Shown: piece by piece, positions 7,722 to 13,353 of the stretch
Numbering within the stretch: position 1 is the stretch's first letter
Layout of the letters: each line of letters starts with the position of its first letter
Source of the DNA: an uncultured Spirochaetales bacterium
GTDB lineage: Bacteria; Spirochaetota; Spirochaetia; Treponematales; Treponemataceae
Length of the DNA stretch: 13,353 nucleotides
Reading direction: 5' to 3'
NCBI GenBank assembly: GCA_946061495.1
Contig: CAMGSV010000047.1
Location: forward strand, 1 to 13,353
Made by a program: the position numbers and the translations under genes
The notes under the pieces: generated by a model
Told to the model about the DNA's origin: nothing
The model's input: only the letters and a program-made list of their open reading frames with translations
The model's database searches: none

Positions 7722-8133
7722 CCAGCTGTATCTGTCTGATGTGCAGAAGAACCTCGGCTTCCTGTTCCAGTTTTGCCTGCGCACCTTGGGCAAGTCGCCA
7801 GAAGAATTGCAGCAGGATTTTTTGTCGTCCATTATTCCCACCCAGATCGAATTTGGCAACCCCGATTTTCTCAGCGGTAAATCAGGGCTGGAGCTGGCGT
7901 TTTTCTTGTATCAGGATATTGAGGGGAAAGTCGAGGAGGCGCTGCAAGAGCCATATTACCCCCAGGCAGAGTATTGGGTTGGTTTTGTGGTGGCCTATGC
8001 CCAGTGGAAGCTGCAGCAGCCCTTCCGGGTGCTTTTGGAAAGCTATCCTTTGGAAAGAATATTGTCGAATTATCATCTGATGCACGAGGCCGACATCAGC
8101 AAGATGGTTGAGCTGATTCAGGAGGAGCTGTAG
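7705..8133 (+). CDS. Helical partner of the DUF3990-like protein, putative antitoxin
   Basis: This 142-residue acidic protein is likely all-helical. GGAG at 7694-7697, seven bases before the ATG, supports the start at 7705, inside the end of the DUF3990-like gene. The blocks FGNPDFLSGKSGLELA (about 50-65) and YWVGFVVAYAQWKLQQPF (about 90-107), plus the C-terminal HEADISKMVELI, match a family I recall beside DUF3990 proteins in clostridia and treponemes, with the pattern 'GNPxxxxGxSGxELA ... PEYWxGWxLAYYQW'. I know no experimentally shown function. The 17-base overlap and fixed pairing suggest that it binds or neutralises the upstream protein. Which of the two would be the toxin is inferred only from the enzyme-like fold of the first. 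Confidence 0.65.
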   Translation: MALSYDQLYLSDVQKNLGFLFQFCLRTLGKSPEELQQDFLSSIIPTQIEFGNPDFLSGKSGLELAFFLYQDIEGKVEEALQEPYYPQAEYWVGFVVAYAQWKLQQPFRVLLESYPLERILSNYHLMHEADISKMVELIQEEL

Positions 8134-8147
8134 TGCCTCCGCTATCC

Positions 8148-8176
8148 TTGTTCAAGGAAAATAAAACTGCTATAGT
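8148..8176 (+). promoter_or_regulatory. Promoter of the AlbA_2 gene remnant, -10 box 7 nt before ATG
   Basis: TTGTTC (8148-8153), a 17-bp spacer and TATAGT (8171-8176), then seven bases (GGCAAGC) and ATG at 8184. No Shine-Dalgarno fits between the -10 and the start. Confidence 0.5.
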
Positions 8177-8183
8177 GGCAAGC

Positions 8184-9078
8184 ATGACACAGCCTGAGCT
8201 TTTGGAAATTGTTGCCTGCGGAGAGACGAGCCGGGTTCAATTCAAAGAGACGCTTGACAACAATGACAGCATCGCAGCAGAAATTATTGCCCTCGCAAAT
8301 ACAAAGGGCGGCATGATTCTTTTCGGCGTTCAGAAGGAGATGTGGCCTGGTGTATGTTGATGAGATGATTGTGCCTGATACGAGCTTTGCTGATGTCTAC
8401 AAGGACAAGGTGCAGGAATACTTGGAGAAAATGCAGGACGACTCCATTGATTTGGAGGAGATTGACGAGCAGCTGTGCAAGAATCTCAATATTCTCAAGG
8501 GAGCGTCCCTGACCCTTGGGGGACTGCTCTTCTTTGGCAAAAGACCGCAGAAAACACGGCCCGCATTTTGTGTCAAGGCGGTTTCATTCATAGGTAATGA
8601 TATATCATCCGTTGATTATCGGGAGAGCAGGGATATTACAGGAACAATTCCTGTGATGTATCAGGAGTCCTTGGCCTTTTTTGACCGGCATCTGTTCCGC
8701 ACCCAGCAGGGGCAGGATTTCAATAGCACAGGCATCCTGGAGATTTCGGAGGTTGCCTTGCAGGAGCTGATGCAGAACGCCTTGACCCACCGGGACTACA
8801 CGAAGAATTCCCCCATCAGGATTTTCATTTTTGACAACAGGATTGAAATTATTAGCCCCGGCTGTCTTCCCAACTCCCTTACCATTGAGAACATCAAGCT
8901 GGGAAATGCAGTCATACGGAATAATCTGATTGTCTCCTATGCCTCTAAGCTCATGCGGTACCGTGGCATCGGTTCAGGCATCGCACGGGCTCTCAAGCGG
9001 CAGCCTGATATCATCTTTCAGGATGACCGGGAGGGCGAGCAGTTCAAGGTGACGATCCCCCGTCCGCCCCGTCCATGA
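8184..9078 (+). pseudogene. AlbA_2 / HATPase_c_4 protein, broken by internal deletion
   Basis: The first frame (ATG 8184) encodes the beginning of an AlbA_2 (Schlafen-type) domain: ETSRVQFKETLDNND and AAEIIALANTKGGMILFGV. It then stops at 8360. The family continues in another frame from about 8343 with GLVYVDEMIVPDTS, through LTLGGLLFFGK, to a HATPase_c_4 tail with LQELMQNALTHRDYTKNSPI and GIGSGIARAL. From the usual layout of these regulators, the second half of AlbA_2 and its linker (roughly 80-100 residues) is missing at 8330-8343, and the join is out of frame. The remainder is open and little changed, so the lesion is recent. Family members are predicted transcriptional regulators or helicase-related proteins; many lie in defence islands. 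A GTG at 8350 could still start a 242-residue piece without the AlbA_2 domain. Confidence 0.8.
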
Positions 9079-9094
9079 TTTTTTGCGGAGGGAA

Positions 9095-9130
9095 GTCCTA
9101 TTCCCCAAGGGCTGCAAGCGTGGTATACTG
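9095..9130 (+). repeat. 36-bp direct repeat, copy 1, with promoter
   Basis: This is identical over 36 bases to 9812-9847, starting GTCCTATTCCCC and ending GTGGTATACTG. It carries TTCCCC (9101-9106), a 17-bp spacer and TATACT (9124-9129), a plausible promoter for vapB, whose ATG follows at 9147 with GGAGG at 9135-9139. The flanking bases differ on both sides, so the duplication ends exactly at the promoter. Confidence 0.85.
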
Positions 9131-9146
9131 TAGCGGAGGTTGCACA

Positions 9147-9392
9147 ATGCCAGAAAACATGACAGAGCTTTACAATTCACTCAGTTTTTTATCTCAACAA
9201 GAGGTGTATGATTTTATGCTCTTTCTCCTTCAGAAGCAGGAGAAAGGGACTTTGTTGGAACAAAGATTTGTCAAGAGAGAAAAGAGAAAAGCCGCACTTG
9301 CTGAATTTGCAGGAAGTATGAAGGAGCTGTGGGAAGGCGTGGATGCCCTCGAATATCAGCAGGGGTTGCGGGAGGAGCGGCCTGTTGGCTAA
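9147..9392 (+). CDS. vapB: VapB-type antitoxin
   Basis: This is an 81-residue, highly charged protein. The N-terminal part (LYNSLSFLSQQEVYDFMLFLLQKQ) looks like the short helical segment found in DUF2281-type antitoxins; the C-terminal half (EFAGSMKELWEGVDALEYQQGLREE) is the kind of extended acidic tail that wraps a PIN toxin. GGAGG sits seven bases before the ATG at 9147. The gene overlaps vapC by eight bases, the standard order of antitoxin before toxin. Such antitoxins also repress their own promoter, here most likely the one in the 36-bp repeat. The assignment rests chiefly on the following PIN gene. Confidence 0.7.
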   Translation: MPENMTELYNSLSFLSQQEVYDFMLFLLQKQEKGTLLEQRFVKREKRKAALAEFAGSMKELWEGVDALEYQQGLREERPVG

Positions 9393-9801
9393 AAAAGTTT
9401 TTTTTGATACTAATCCCTTGATTTATTTTGTTAGTGGATATGAACCTTATTACAGTAAGGTCTTTGATTTTTTTACGGAATGTATTGAAAATGATGTAGA
9501 GTTTTATACGTCAACCATTACTGATGCAGAATTTCTTTCAAAGCCATTTAGGGATGGTAATTTTGATGTAGTGGAACGCTATAAGATATGGCTTAGAAAA
9601 CTCGATTTTCTAAAATGTTTTATAACTGAGCAGGTAGCAGAAAAAGCGGCCTTTGTAAGAGCAAAATATCAGGGTATAAAACTTGCAGACGCATTACAGA
9701 TAGCTGCAAGCCTGGAGTGCAATTGTGATGTGTTCTTTACTAATGACAAACAACTCAAGCAAATCACAGAAATAAAGGTTGTGTACCTAGGAGAGTTGTA
9801 G
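9385..9801 (+). CDS. vapC: VapC-type PIN-domain toxin (ribonuclease)
   Basis: The 138-residue product has the PIN acidic set: D8 in FFDTNPLIY, E49 in ITDAEFL, D102 in KLADALQIAAS and D121 in FFTNDKQL. These coordinate magnesium or manganese for RNA cleavage, usually of tRNA or rRNA in this family. The start is TTG at 9385, chosen because GGAGGAG (9371-9377) lies seven bases upstream and the protein then begins directly with LAKKVFFDTN; the in-frame ATG at 9343 lacks a ribosome site and would add unrelated residues. The overlap with vapB is TTGGCTAA, implying coupled translation. The gene is much richer in A+T than the upstream genes, a trait it shares with the flippase. Confidence 0.85.
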   Translation: MAKKVFFDTNPLIYFVSGYEPYYSKVFDFFTECIENDVEFYTSTITDAEFLSKPFRDGNFDVVERYKIWLRKLDFLKCFITEQVAEKAAFVRAKYQGIKLADALQIAASLECNCDVFFTNDKQLKQITEIKVVYLGEL

Positions 9802-9811
9802 GGCTTGTTTT

Positions 9812-9847
9812 GTCCTATTCCCCAAGGGCTGCAAGCGTGGTATACTG
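9812..9847 (+). repeat. 36-bp direct repeat, copy 2, with promoter
   Basis: Identical to 9095-9130, at a distance of 717 bases. TTCCCC (9818-9823), 17 bases and TATACT (9841-9846) form the likely promoter of the flippase gene, whose ATG at 9858 is 11 bases after the -10. The two copies bracket the vapBC pair exactly. Confidence 0.85.
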
Positions 9848-9857
9848 GTGGCAAATT

Positions 9858-11309
9858 ATGGCAGAAAAATCACTGAAAAAGAATGCGGCTTATTCAACTG
9901 TTCGCGCAATAATGACATTGGTATTTCCCATTATTACCTTTCCTTATGCCTCCAGAATTTTAATGCCTGAAGGTATTGGGCGGGTTAATTTTGCCAACTC
10001 CATTGTAAGCTATTTTAGTATGCTTGCCGGATTGGGAATTAGCGCTTATGCCACGAGAGAGGCAGCGAAGGTACGTCGAGATAAAGTGCTTCTGTCAAAA
10101 TTTTCAAAGGAAGTCTTTTTCATTAACCTTGTTTCAACTTTTATTTCTTATGTTCTATTCTTTATAGCCCTATTCTGCATACCGAAATTTTCTGAATATC
10201 GAACTTTGCTCCTTGTGTGCAGTACGACTATTATTTTTACAACAATAGGAATGGGATGGCTTTATTCTGCTTTGGAGGAATTTCGGTATATTGCCATTCG
10301 TTCCATTTCGTTTCAATTTGTGAGCCTGATTTTTTTATTTTTATTTGTTCACACAGAGGAAGATTATATTTTATATGCACTCTTTGGAATTATATCTTCT
10401 GTTGGTTCCAACATCTATAATTTTTTCTATGCTCGAAAATTTATTGATTTCAATATAAAGACTAAACTGGAATTTAAACCACACCTCAAGCCAATCTTTA
10501 CGTTTTTTGGTATGAGTCTTGTTACTAGTGTGTATACTATGCTCGACTCCACTATGTTGGGATTTTTGTCTGGGGACGTGGAGGTCGGTTATTATTCTGC
10601 GGCTACGAAGCTGAATAAGATGGTGCTTGGTATACTTACAGCTGTAACCGGAGTACTTTTACCACGTCTTTCATTCTATGCAGAAAAAAAAGATGGTGGT
10701 TCTTTTGAGAAATTAGTAGAAAAAGCGATGGGAATCGTAATATTGCTTGGTCTTCCTTGTACGGTTGGATTGATTTTGCTTGCCGAACCTCTTGTACTTC
10801 TTTTTAGTGGAAGTGAATATCTTCCTGCTATACTACCAATGCAGGTAATTTCTCCTATAATCTTGATTATTTCAATTGCTAGTCTTACAGGGACGCAAAT
10901 CTTACCTTCGGTAAATAAAGAAAAAACTGCACTTGCTTCTTATTGTTTAGGTGCTGTAACAAATGTAACAATGAATTATTTGCTGATTCCCAGATATGGA
11001 GCTTTGGGAGCTGCCATTGGAACTGTAGGAGCAGAGACGATGGTAACAGGTTTCCAAATCATCATATTAGGCAAGTCTTTGTTGAAAAAGAGTATCATAG
11101 TAAATCTTCTGCAAAGTATTGTCGCAACGGTTGGAATGGGTATATCTGTATATTTTGTAGTATCTCATGTTGAGTACGTATTGCTTCAAATCGGAATGGG
11201 AGTACTTGCAGGAGTGTGCGTGTACGCAATGTTATTATTTGTGCTACGTAATAGATATTTTGTCCTTTATTCCTCTCAGCTCCTTGGGGTGTTGTTTCAT
11301 AAAAGGTAG
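9858..11309 (+). CDS. wzx: Wzx-type polysaccharide flippase
   Basis: This is a 483-residue inner-membrane protein with about 12-14 hydrophobic segments. The N-terminus (SLKKNAAYSTVRAIMTLVFP, then PYASRILMPEGIGRVNFANS) and YFSMLAGLGISAYATREAAKVR are hallmarks of the polysaccharide synthesis/export branch of the MOP superfamily. LFSGSEYLPAILPMQVISP and the C-terminal helices fit the conserved C-terminal half. It would flip lipid-linked repeat units to the periplasm for capsule or O-antigen assembly, consistent with the Wzi-like gene upstream and glycosyltransferase remnant downstream. The frame is open back to 9810, but the ATG at 9858 is preferred because it follows the promoter and starts the conserved region. 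Codon use is strongly A+T biased compared with hisD or the cyclase, suggesting acquisition from elsewhere. No terminator is visible after the stop. Confidence 0.88.
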   Translation: MAEKSLKKNAAYSTVRAIMTLVFPIITFPYASRILMPEGIGRVNFANSIVSYFSMLAGLGISAYATREAAKVRRDKVLLSKFSKEVFFINLVSTFISYVLFFIALFCIPKFSEYRTLLLVCSTTIIFTTIGMGWLYSALEEFRYIAIRSISFQFVSLIFLFLFVHTEEDYILYALFGIISSVGSNIYNFFYARKFIDFNIKTKLEFKPHLKPIFTFFGMSLVTSVYTMLDSTMLGFLSGDVEVGYYSAATKLNKMVLGILTAVTGVLLPRLSFYAEKKDGGSFEKLVEKAMGIVILLGLPCTVGLILLAEPLVLLFSGSEYLPAILPMQVISPIILIISIASLTGTQILPSVNKEKTALASYCLGAVTNVTMNYLLIPRYGALGAAIGTVGAETMVTGFQIIILGKSLLKKSIIVNLLQSIVATVGMGISVYFVVSHVEYVLLQIGMGVLAGVCVYAMLLFVLRNRYFVLYSSQLLGVLFHKR

Positions 11310-11376
11310 CTTTATTTGTATTGCCGCCCACTATGCCCAGCTTCTTGCCTGTAAGGAGTGAGCTGACAACAACAGT

Positions 11377-11405
11377 TTGCCAAAGTCAATTTTTTGTGGT
11401 AAGGT
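11377..11405 (+). promoter_or_regulatory. Promoter of the glycosyltransferase remnant, -10 box 6 nt before ATG
   Basis: TTGCCA (11377-11382), a 17-bp spacer and TAAGGT (11400-11405), then GGGGAC and ATG at 11412. The layout is nearly the same as at the hisD start (GGGAGC then ATG). Confidence 0.5.
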
Positions 11406-11411
11406 GGGGAC

Positions 11412-11640
11412 ATGGACGTATCCATCATCATCGTGAGCTGTTGCGGGATTGCTTAATTTCCATTTACAAACATACCACAGAAATCAACTTCGAGGTCATC
11501 GTCTCAGACAATGGTTCTGTAGACGGTTCCATTGAAATGCTGAAACAAGACTTTCCACAAGTAGTTCTCATAGAAAATAATGCAAACCTTGGGTTTGGAA
11601 GGGAAAACAATCGCGGCCTTGCTGTTGCCACGGGAAAGAG
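11412..11640 (+). pseudogene. Family-2 glycosyltransferase, frameshifted and truncated
   Basis: ATG at 11412 begins MDVSIIIVS, the first strand of a GT-A glycosyltransferase, but a stop follows after 14 codons. The rest is read in another frame from 11435: ELLRDCLISIYKHT, VIVSDNGSVDGSIEML, then NNANLGFGRENNRGLAVATGK. The acidic DNGSxDGS block and NLGFGRENNRG motif identify the GT2 family that adds sugars to lipid-linked polysaccharide. The missing piece is the usual YNT-x just before the glutamate of ELLRDC. Loss of 16 bases between two GAGC copies explains both the sequence left (GTGAGCTG) and the frame change. Homology ends at about 11640, before the DxD site, so only about 75 codons survive and the product cannot be active. 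It lies 102 bases after the flippase and presumably worked with it. Confidence 0.85.
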
Positions 11641-11686
11641 CATCGGATATCGGGATAGTTACCGTTCTTTTGAATCTTTCCCCAAT

Positions 11687-12600
11687 TTAAATAAGCTCCA
11701 CAGGCAATACTTATGCTTCTTGATTGATAGTTCTGATTTTGTCGCAGGGACTGACAATAAGGCCAGGCTGAATGGGCATATTGTATCTTGACAGAACCGA
11801 AAAGTGCCGGGTGGGACTTTTGGGATTCATAGCCAGCTTAATTTCTATGGGAATGATGGTGTTTTGTTCCATAAATAGAGCAAGTCTATTTCTTTTTTGT
11901 CAATACCCCAGTAGTAAAAAATCTTGTCCTTGGTTCCTTGTTAAAACTGCGGAAATTCTTCACAAGTTCACTGACAACGTAGGTTTCAAAGAATGCACCG
12001 TTCATGGCGCAATCCTCCAGCATTTTGGCAGTTGGCCAGCGCAAAGGTAGGAACACAGTCCTGTGTTCATGAAAAATATCTTCAAAGATTTGTGCCTTAG
12101 CGCAGCGGGGAATTTTTCTTTCCCGCTCTTTTCCAGCAAGAATTCGACGGAGGGATTAAAGGGCTCTGCCTGTTGCTGGTGGCATTCCACTTGAGAAAAG
12201 GAGTCCATTTCGATGGTGGCGCAACGGCCAGCTAGGGAATCGGAAATGCCTTGCTGCAGCTCAAAACGATTTGAGCCGGATAAAATGTACATCAGCTGTC
12301 GCTCCTGTCCTTCCCTGAGCCAGATGAGCCGCTGGGAATCGATGGTTTTCTTGAGCTCTTCCAGCAGAATCGGAGCCTTTTGTATTTCATCAATGATAAG
12401 GGCCATGGATGGCTTTCCAGAAAAAGCTGGGGATCGCTTTGGGCCAAAGCCCTGTCTTCCACATCATCCAAGGTGACTCGATTGTATTCATCGCAAAGGT
12501 AAATTCAATGGTGGTGGATTTCCCTACTTGCCATGGTTCATAGACAACAACGCAGGGCAATGATTTTGTCAAGTCCTTTTTCGATACTAACCAGATTGTG
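11687..12600 (-). pseudogene. AAA_14 / DUF4143 family ATPase, heavily decayed
   Basis: Pieces of one protein follow in order on the minus strand in changing frames: PCVVVYEPWQVGKSTTIEF (Walker A, normally GPRQVGKST), DEYNRVTLDDVEDRALAQSD, LIIDEIQKAPILLEELKK (Walker B), LMYILSGSNRFELQQG, SLAGRCATIEMDSFSQVE, AQIFEDIF, FMNTGLCSYLC, WPTAKMLEDCAMNGAFFETY, YYWGIDKKEIDLLYL, then PIEIKLAMNPKSPT and INQEA. Single-base losses are inferred near 12495, 12408, 12112, 12032 and 11945, with another frame change near 11870. A larger in-family deletion joins QIFEDIF to FMNTGLC near 12080. The final tyrosine codon is now TAA (11711), with the older stop at 11687. These ATPases, with a nuclease-like C-terminal fold, are widespread in gut bacteria and their role is unclear. 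The N-terminus is not clearly preserved upstream of about 12560. Confidence 0.82.
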
Positions 12601-12671
12601 GCAAGATGCCAATGCAAATCCTTCTTCTTCCAAAAGCCAAAAGAGAATATACGCTGTCCTGAGCGTTCCCC

Positions 12672-12700
12672 TTTACATCGTGGCGGGAATGGGATAAAGT
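12672..12700 (+). promoter_or_regulatory. Promoter of mntA, -10 box 7 nt before ATG
   Basis: TTTACA (12672-12677), a 17-bp spacer and TAAAGT (12695-12700), then GGGAGCC and ATG at 12708. Twelve bases including the -35 and the G-rich spacer recur at 5166-5197. The GGGAG lies too close to the ATG for normal ribosome binding. Confidence 0.6.
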
Positions 12701-12707
12701 GGGAGCC

Positions 12708-13118
12708 ATGGAACAAACCCAGGAGGGGCTGCGATTGCGGCAGGTCCTGACAGACTACTTTGACAAGCACAAGGAAATTCTTCTGGCAAGACTGTTCGGT
12801 TCTGTTGCCCAGGGAAGGGAGACTGCAAAAAGTGATGTGGACATTGCGGTTCATGGGCGTGAACCGCTGGGAGCTGAGCAGTTGGTGTCCATGCAGCAGG
12901 ACTTGGAGCTCCTGTGTGGCCGGGAGGTGGATCTTGCGGATCTTCGGGTGGCGGAGGGGCTTTTCCTGTACAAGATTATGACAAAGGGTTGCCCCTTGAA
13001 GCACCAGCCGGAAATCCACCATCATTATGCTATGAAGGCCCTTTGTTTTTATGAGGATTTTTATCCCTTGGTGCGCCGGATGCAGATGGAGCGGGTGAGG
13101 AGGATGTGCAATGGATAG
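12708..13118 (+). CDS. mntA: MntA-type nucleotidyltransferase antitoxin
   Basis: This is a 136-residue minimal nucleotidyltransferase. The active-site signature LFGSVAQGRETAKSDVDIAV gives G31-S32, D43 and D45, and the third acidic residue is D75 in REVDLADL, so the catalytic set is complete. In characterised MntA-HepT systems this enzyme adds AMP units to a tyrosine of the HEPN toxin and so disarms it. ATG at 12708 is preferred over an in-frame GTG at 12699, which falls within the -10 element. The gene ends in an eight-base overlap with the HEPN gene. Its composition is GC-rich, like hisD and unlike the vapC-wzx stretch. It is divergent from the ATPase remnant, about 100 bases away. Confidence 0.87.
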   Translation: MEQTQEGLRLRQVLTDYFDKHKEILLARLFGSVAQGRETAKSDVDIAVHGREPLGAEQLVSMQQDLELLCGREVDLADLRVAEGLFLYKIMTKGCPLKHQPEIHHHYAMKALCFYEDFYPLVRRMQMERVRRMCNG

Positions 13119-13353
13119 CGAGCTGGTGCTTGCCAAGCTGGAGTCCCTCCATCGGTGTTTGGAGCGGGTGGAGGCCCAGCATATCCATTCGCTGGAGGAT
13201 TTGCAGGGAAGCCTGGACAAGCAGGATATTGTGGTGCTGAACCTGGAGCGGGCAGTCCAGCTGTGCGTGGACATAGCAGCCCATCTTCTTTCTGAAACTG
13301 GTGCTCCTGTGCCAGATACCATGGCTGGAACCTTTAGGACCCTTTCCGCCCAA
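13111..13353 (+). CDS. hepT: HepT-type HEPN (DUF86) toxin, 5' part
   Basis: 81 codons are visible, beginning MDSELVLAKLESLHRCLERV; the frame is still open at the window end. QDIVVLNLERAVQLCVDIAAHLLSETGAPVPDTMAG is typical of the first two-thirds of DUF86/HepT proteins, including the alternating helix that forms the dimer. The RNase motif R-x4-6-H and the tyrosine modified by MntA lie further on and are outside the window, so integrity cannot be judged. GAGGAGG (13097-13103) is seven bases before the ATG at 13111. The overlap with mntA (ATGGATAG) shows translational coupling. It is the predicted ribonuclease toxin of the pair. Confidence 0.85.
   Translation, partial: MDSELVLAKLESLHRCLERVEAQHIHSLEDLQGSLDKQDIVVLNLERAVQLCVDIAAHLLSETGAPVPDTMAGTFRTLSAQ

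Noticed and set aside
7718..8080. Overlapping 120-codon frame within the DUF3990 partner gene
   Set aside because: It has no ribosome site, and the other frame carries the conserved GNPDFLSGKSGLELA and YWVGFVVAYAQW blocks.
9095..9130. Sigma-54 promoter in the repeat
   Set aside because: No GG/GC pair with -24/-12 spacing was found on either strand; the TATACT with a 17-bp spacer to TTCCCC explains it better.
9095..9847. The 36-bp repeats as a CRISPR array or integron attC sites
   Set aside because: There are only two copies, 717 bp apart, with genes between them; they lack a palindromic form and show no GTTRRRY-type core or integrase nearby.
11772..12050. 92-codon plus-strand frame
   Set aside because: It is antisense to the C-terminal pieces of the ATPase remnant, which have clear family motifs.
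12390..13322. 310-codon minus-strand frame
   Set aside because: Most of it is antisense to mntA and hepT; only its last third coincides with the decayed ATPase, which is annotated as a pseudogene.

Overview
The window looks like an accessory stretch from a Gram-negative, host- or sediment-associated bacterium, most likely a spirochaete of the Treponema type. This is inferred from an outer-membrane Wzi-type barrel, a periplasmic-propeller sensor joined to a class III adenylate cyclase, an isolated HisD-like dehydrogenase with no histidine genes around it, and the mix of toxin-antitoxin and AAA/DUF4143 genes common in such genomes. No rRNA, tRNA, transposase, integrase or CRISPR array is visible, so the taxonomic call is moderate at best.

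Layout. Positions 1-125 hold the start of a minus-strand gene that leaves the window. Then come a histidinol dehydrogenase family gene (358-1677) and a small four-cysteine protein (1737-1952), which meet a convergent 1020-residue sensor-adenylate cyclase (2031-5093, minus) at a bidirectional terminator (1981-2010). Divergent from the cyclase is a Wzi-like capsule assembly porin (5320-7050). Directly behind it is a two-gene unit: a DUF3990-like (ADP-ribosyltransferase clan) protein and an overlapping helical partner (7053-8133). Next is a broken AlbA_2/HATPase_c_4 gene (8184-9078). A VapBC-type toxin-antitoxin pair (9147-9801) is bracketed by two identical 36-bp direct repeats that each carry a promoter-like -35/-10 pair; the second repeat drives a Wzx-type polysaccharide flippase (9858-11309). 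The flippase is followed by a truncated, frameshifted family-2 glycosyltransferase (from 11412) and, on the other strand, a heavily decayed AAA_14/DUF4143 ATPase (11687-12600). The window closes with a MntA/HepT-type nucleotidyltransferase-HEPN toxin-antitoxin operon (12708 onward, cut by the window end).

Together, 5.3-13.3 kb reads as a surface-polysaccharide locus (Wzi, Wzx, glycosyltransferase remnant) into which toxin-antitoxin or defence genes have repeatedly inserted and decayed. Three intact or near-intact two-gene toxin-antitoxin-like units and two pseudogenes of defence-associated families lie within 6.3 kb. The vapC-wzx-glycosyltransferase stretch is visibly richer in A+T than hisD, the cyclase or mntA, which suggests transfer.

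The most interesting general signal is regulatory. At least four genes, and probably five, have a -10 hexamer only 6-8 nt before the start codon, four of them with a -35-like hexamer at exactly 17 bp and none with a properly spaced Shine-Dalgarno. Downstream genes inside operons have strong, well-spaced Shine-Dalgarno sequences. This is what leaderless mRNAs look like, and it fixes the starts of these genes.
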